From a virus, in the IMG/VR virus record IMGVR_UViG_3300042896_001079, positions 1 to 23,621 of that record: a stretch of 23,621 bases of DNA, one strand, 5' to 3'. Shown one piece after another: positions 23,242 to 23,621 of this stretch; positions within the stretch are counted from its first letter, which is position 1; every line of letters starts with the position of its first letter. Below the pieces are notes generated by a model. It saw only the letters and a program-made list of their open reading frames with translations. It did not search any database and was not told the DNA's origin. The position numbers were made by a program, and so were the translations under genes.

Positions 23242-23621
23242 TTTGGCGCTCTCGAAAAGTTCAGTTCTTCTAAACTGGTGAATGCATCGCCTGTCTGCAA
23301 TGGGCTCCAAGCAGCCTTGCGGCAGTGCAGCTTGACCCCGCTGACTCGCCAAAGTCAATCATCGACGTGCCCAACCCTTTGCCGCCAATCGGCCCTTGAT
23401 GAATGCCGCAGTGCAGCTTCCCCAAAACGGGCATCCGTGGTTGCGCCAGCGAAGTCGCTTCCAACACCCGACTTGTGCAAACTTGGGTTCTCCGACGCAG
23501 ACCACCTTGATCCCACAAGCGGTCGTCAAAGCTTTTATCTAGCGAACTTTGGCGCGGCGCATTCGAGTAGACAGCGCCCCGTCAGGTCCTGCCTTGCCGC
23601 CTGAAAGTGCGAATAACGGAT
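23242..23621. other. Terminal segment without a supported gene
   Basis: Frames in this stretch have no convincing start or protein-like composition. GCAGTGCAGCTT occurs twice, near 23322 and 23408, in the same direction, which suggests duplicated intergenic or decayed sequence. The promoter of the poly-gamma-glutamate hydrolase gene should lie at its left end but was not identified. Confidence 0.4.

Overview
The window is G+C-rich alphaproteobacterial DNA, most likely Rhodobacteraceae. The tail-tip genes (DUF2460, DUF2163, NlpC/P60, TIM-barrel megaprotein) follow the order of ORFg12-g15 of the Rhodobacter gene transfer agent, and the attachment-site remnant has the sequence of the 3' half of an initiator tRNA. 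No taxon can be proven from the window alone.

Positions 1-16474 are the rightward late region of a siphovirus-type prophage: the end of a fused protease/major capsid protein, a DUF2190 protein, a head-tail joining protein, a DUF6441 protein, tail terminator, tail tube, a tail-assembly chaperone with a -1 frameshift extension, tape measure, distal tail protein, hub (frameshifted), NlpC/P60 peptidase, host-specificity protein, tail fibre, a membrane/coiled-coil protein, endolysin and holin. Most neighbours overlap by 1-8 bases, as in one late operon. Two leftward genes of visibly lower G+C, a GNAT-like protein and a two-helix membrane protein, interrupt the series and look like morons.

Positions 16475-21055 are an accessory segment between the lysis genes and the attachment site. 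It holds a possible small ORF with a strong inverted repeat, a hypothetical gene, a shattered transposase tail, and then a translationally coupled two-gene operon of lower G+C. The second gene of that operon encodes a divergent, short family B DNA polymerase of the phi29 type with no recognisable exonuclease motifs. The first encodes an unrecognised 317-residue partner. This operon is the most novel content. It could be a defence or lysogenic-conversion system, or a protein-primed replication module with a terminal-protein-like partner.

Positions 21056-21261 hold the 3' half of a tRNA-fMet gene on the minus strand, flanked by phased short repeats that look like integrase arm sites. The missing 5' half puts this copy at the left end of an element running to the right, or at the junction of two tandem elements. 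Positions 21417-23241 hold a poly-gamma-glutamate hydrolase gene split by an intact IS3-family element that has imperfect 27-bp inverted repeats and a likely 3-bp target duplication. The last 380 bases show nothing recognisable.
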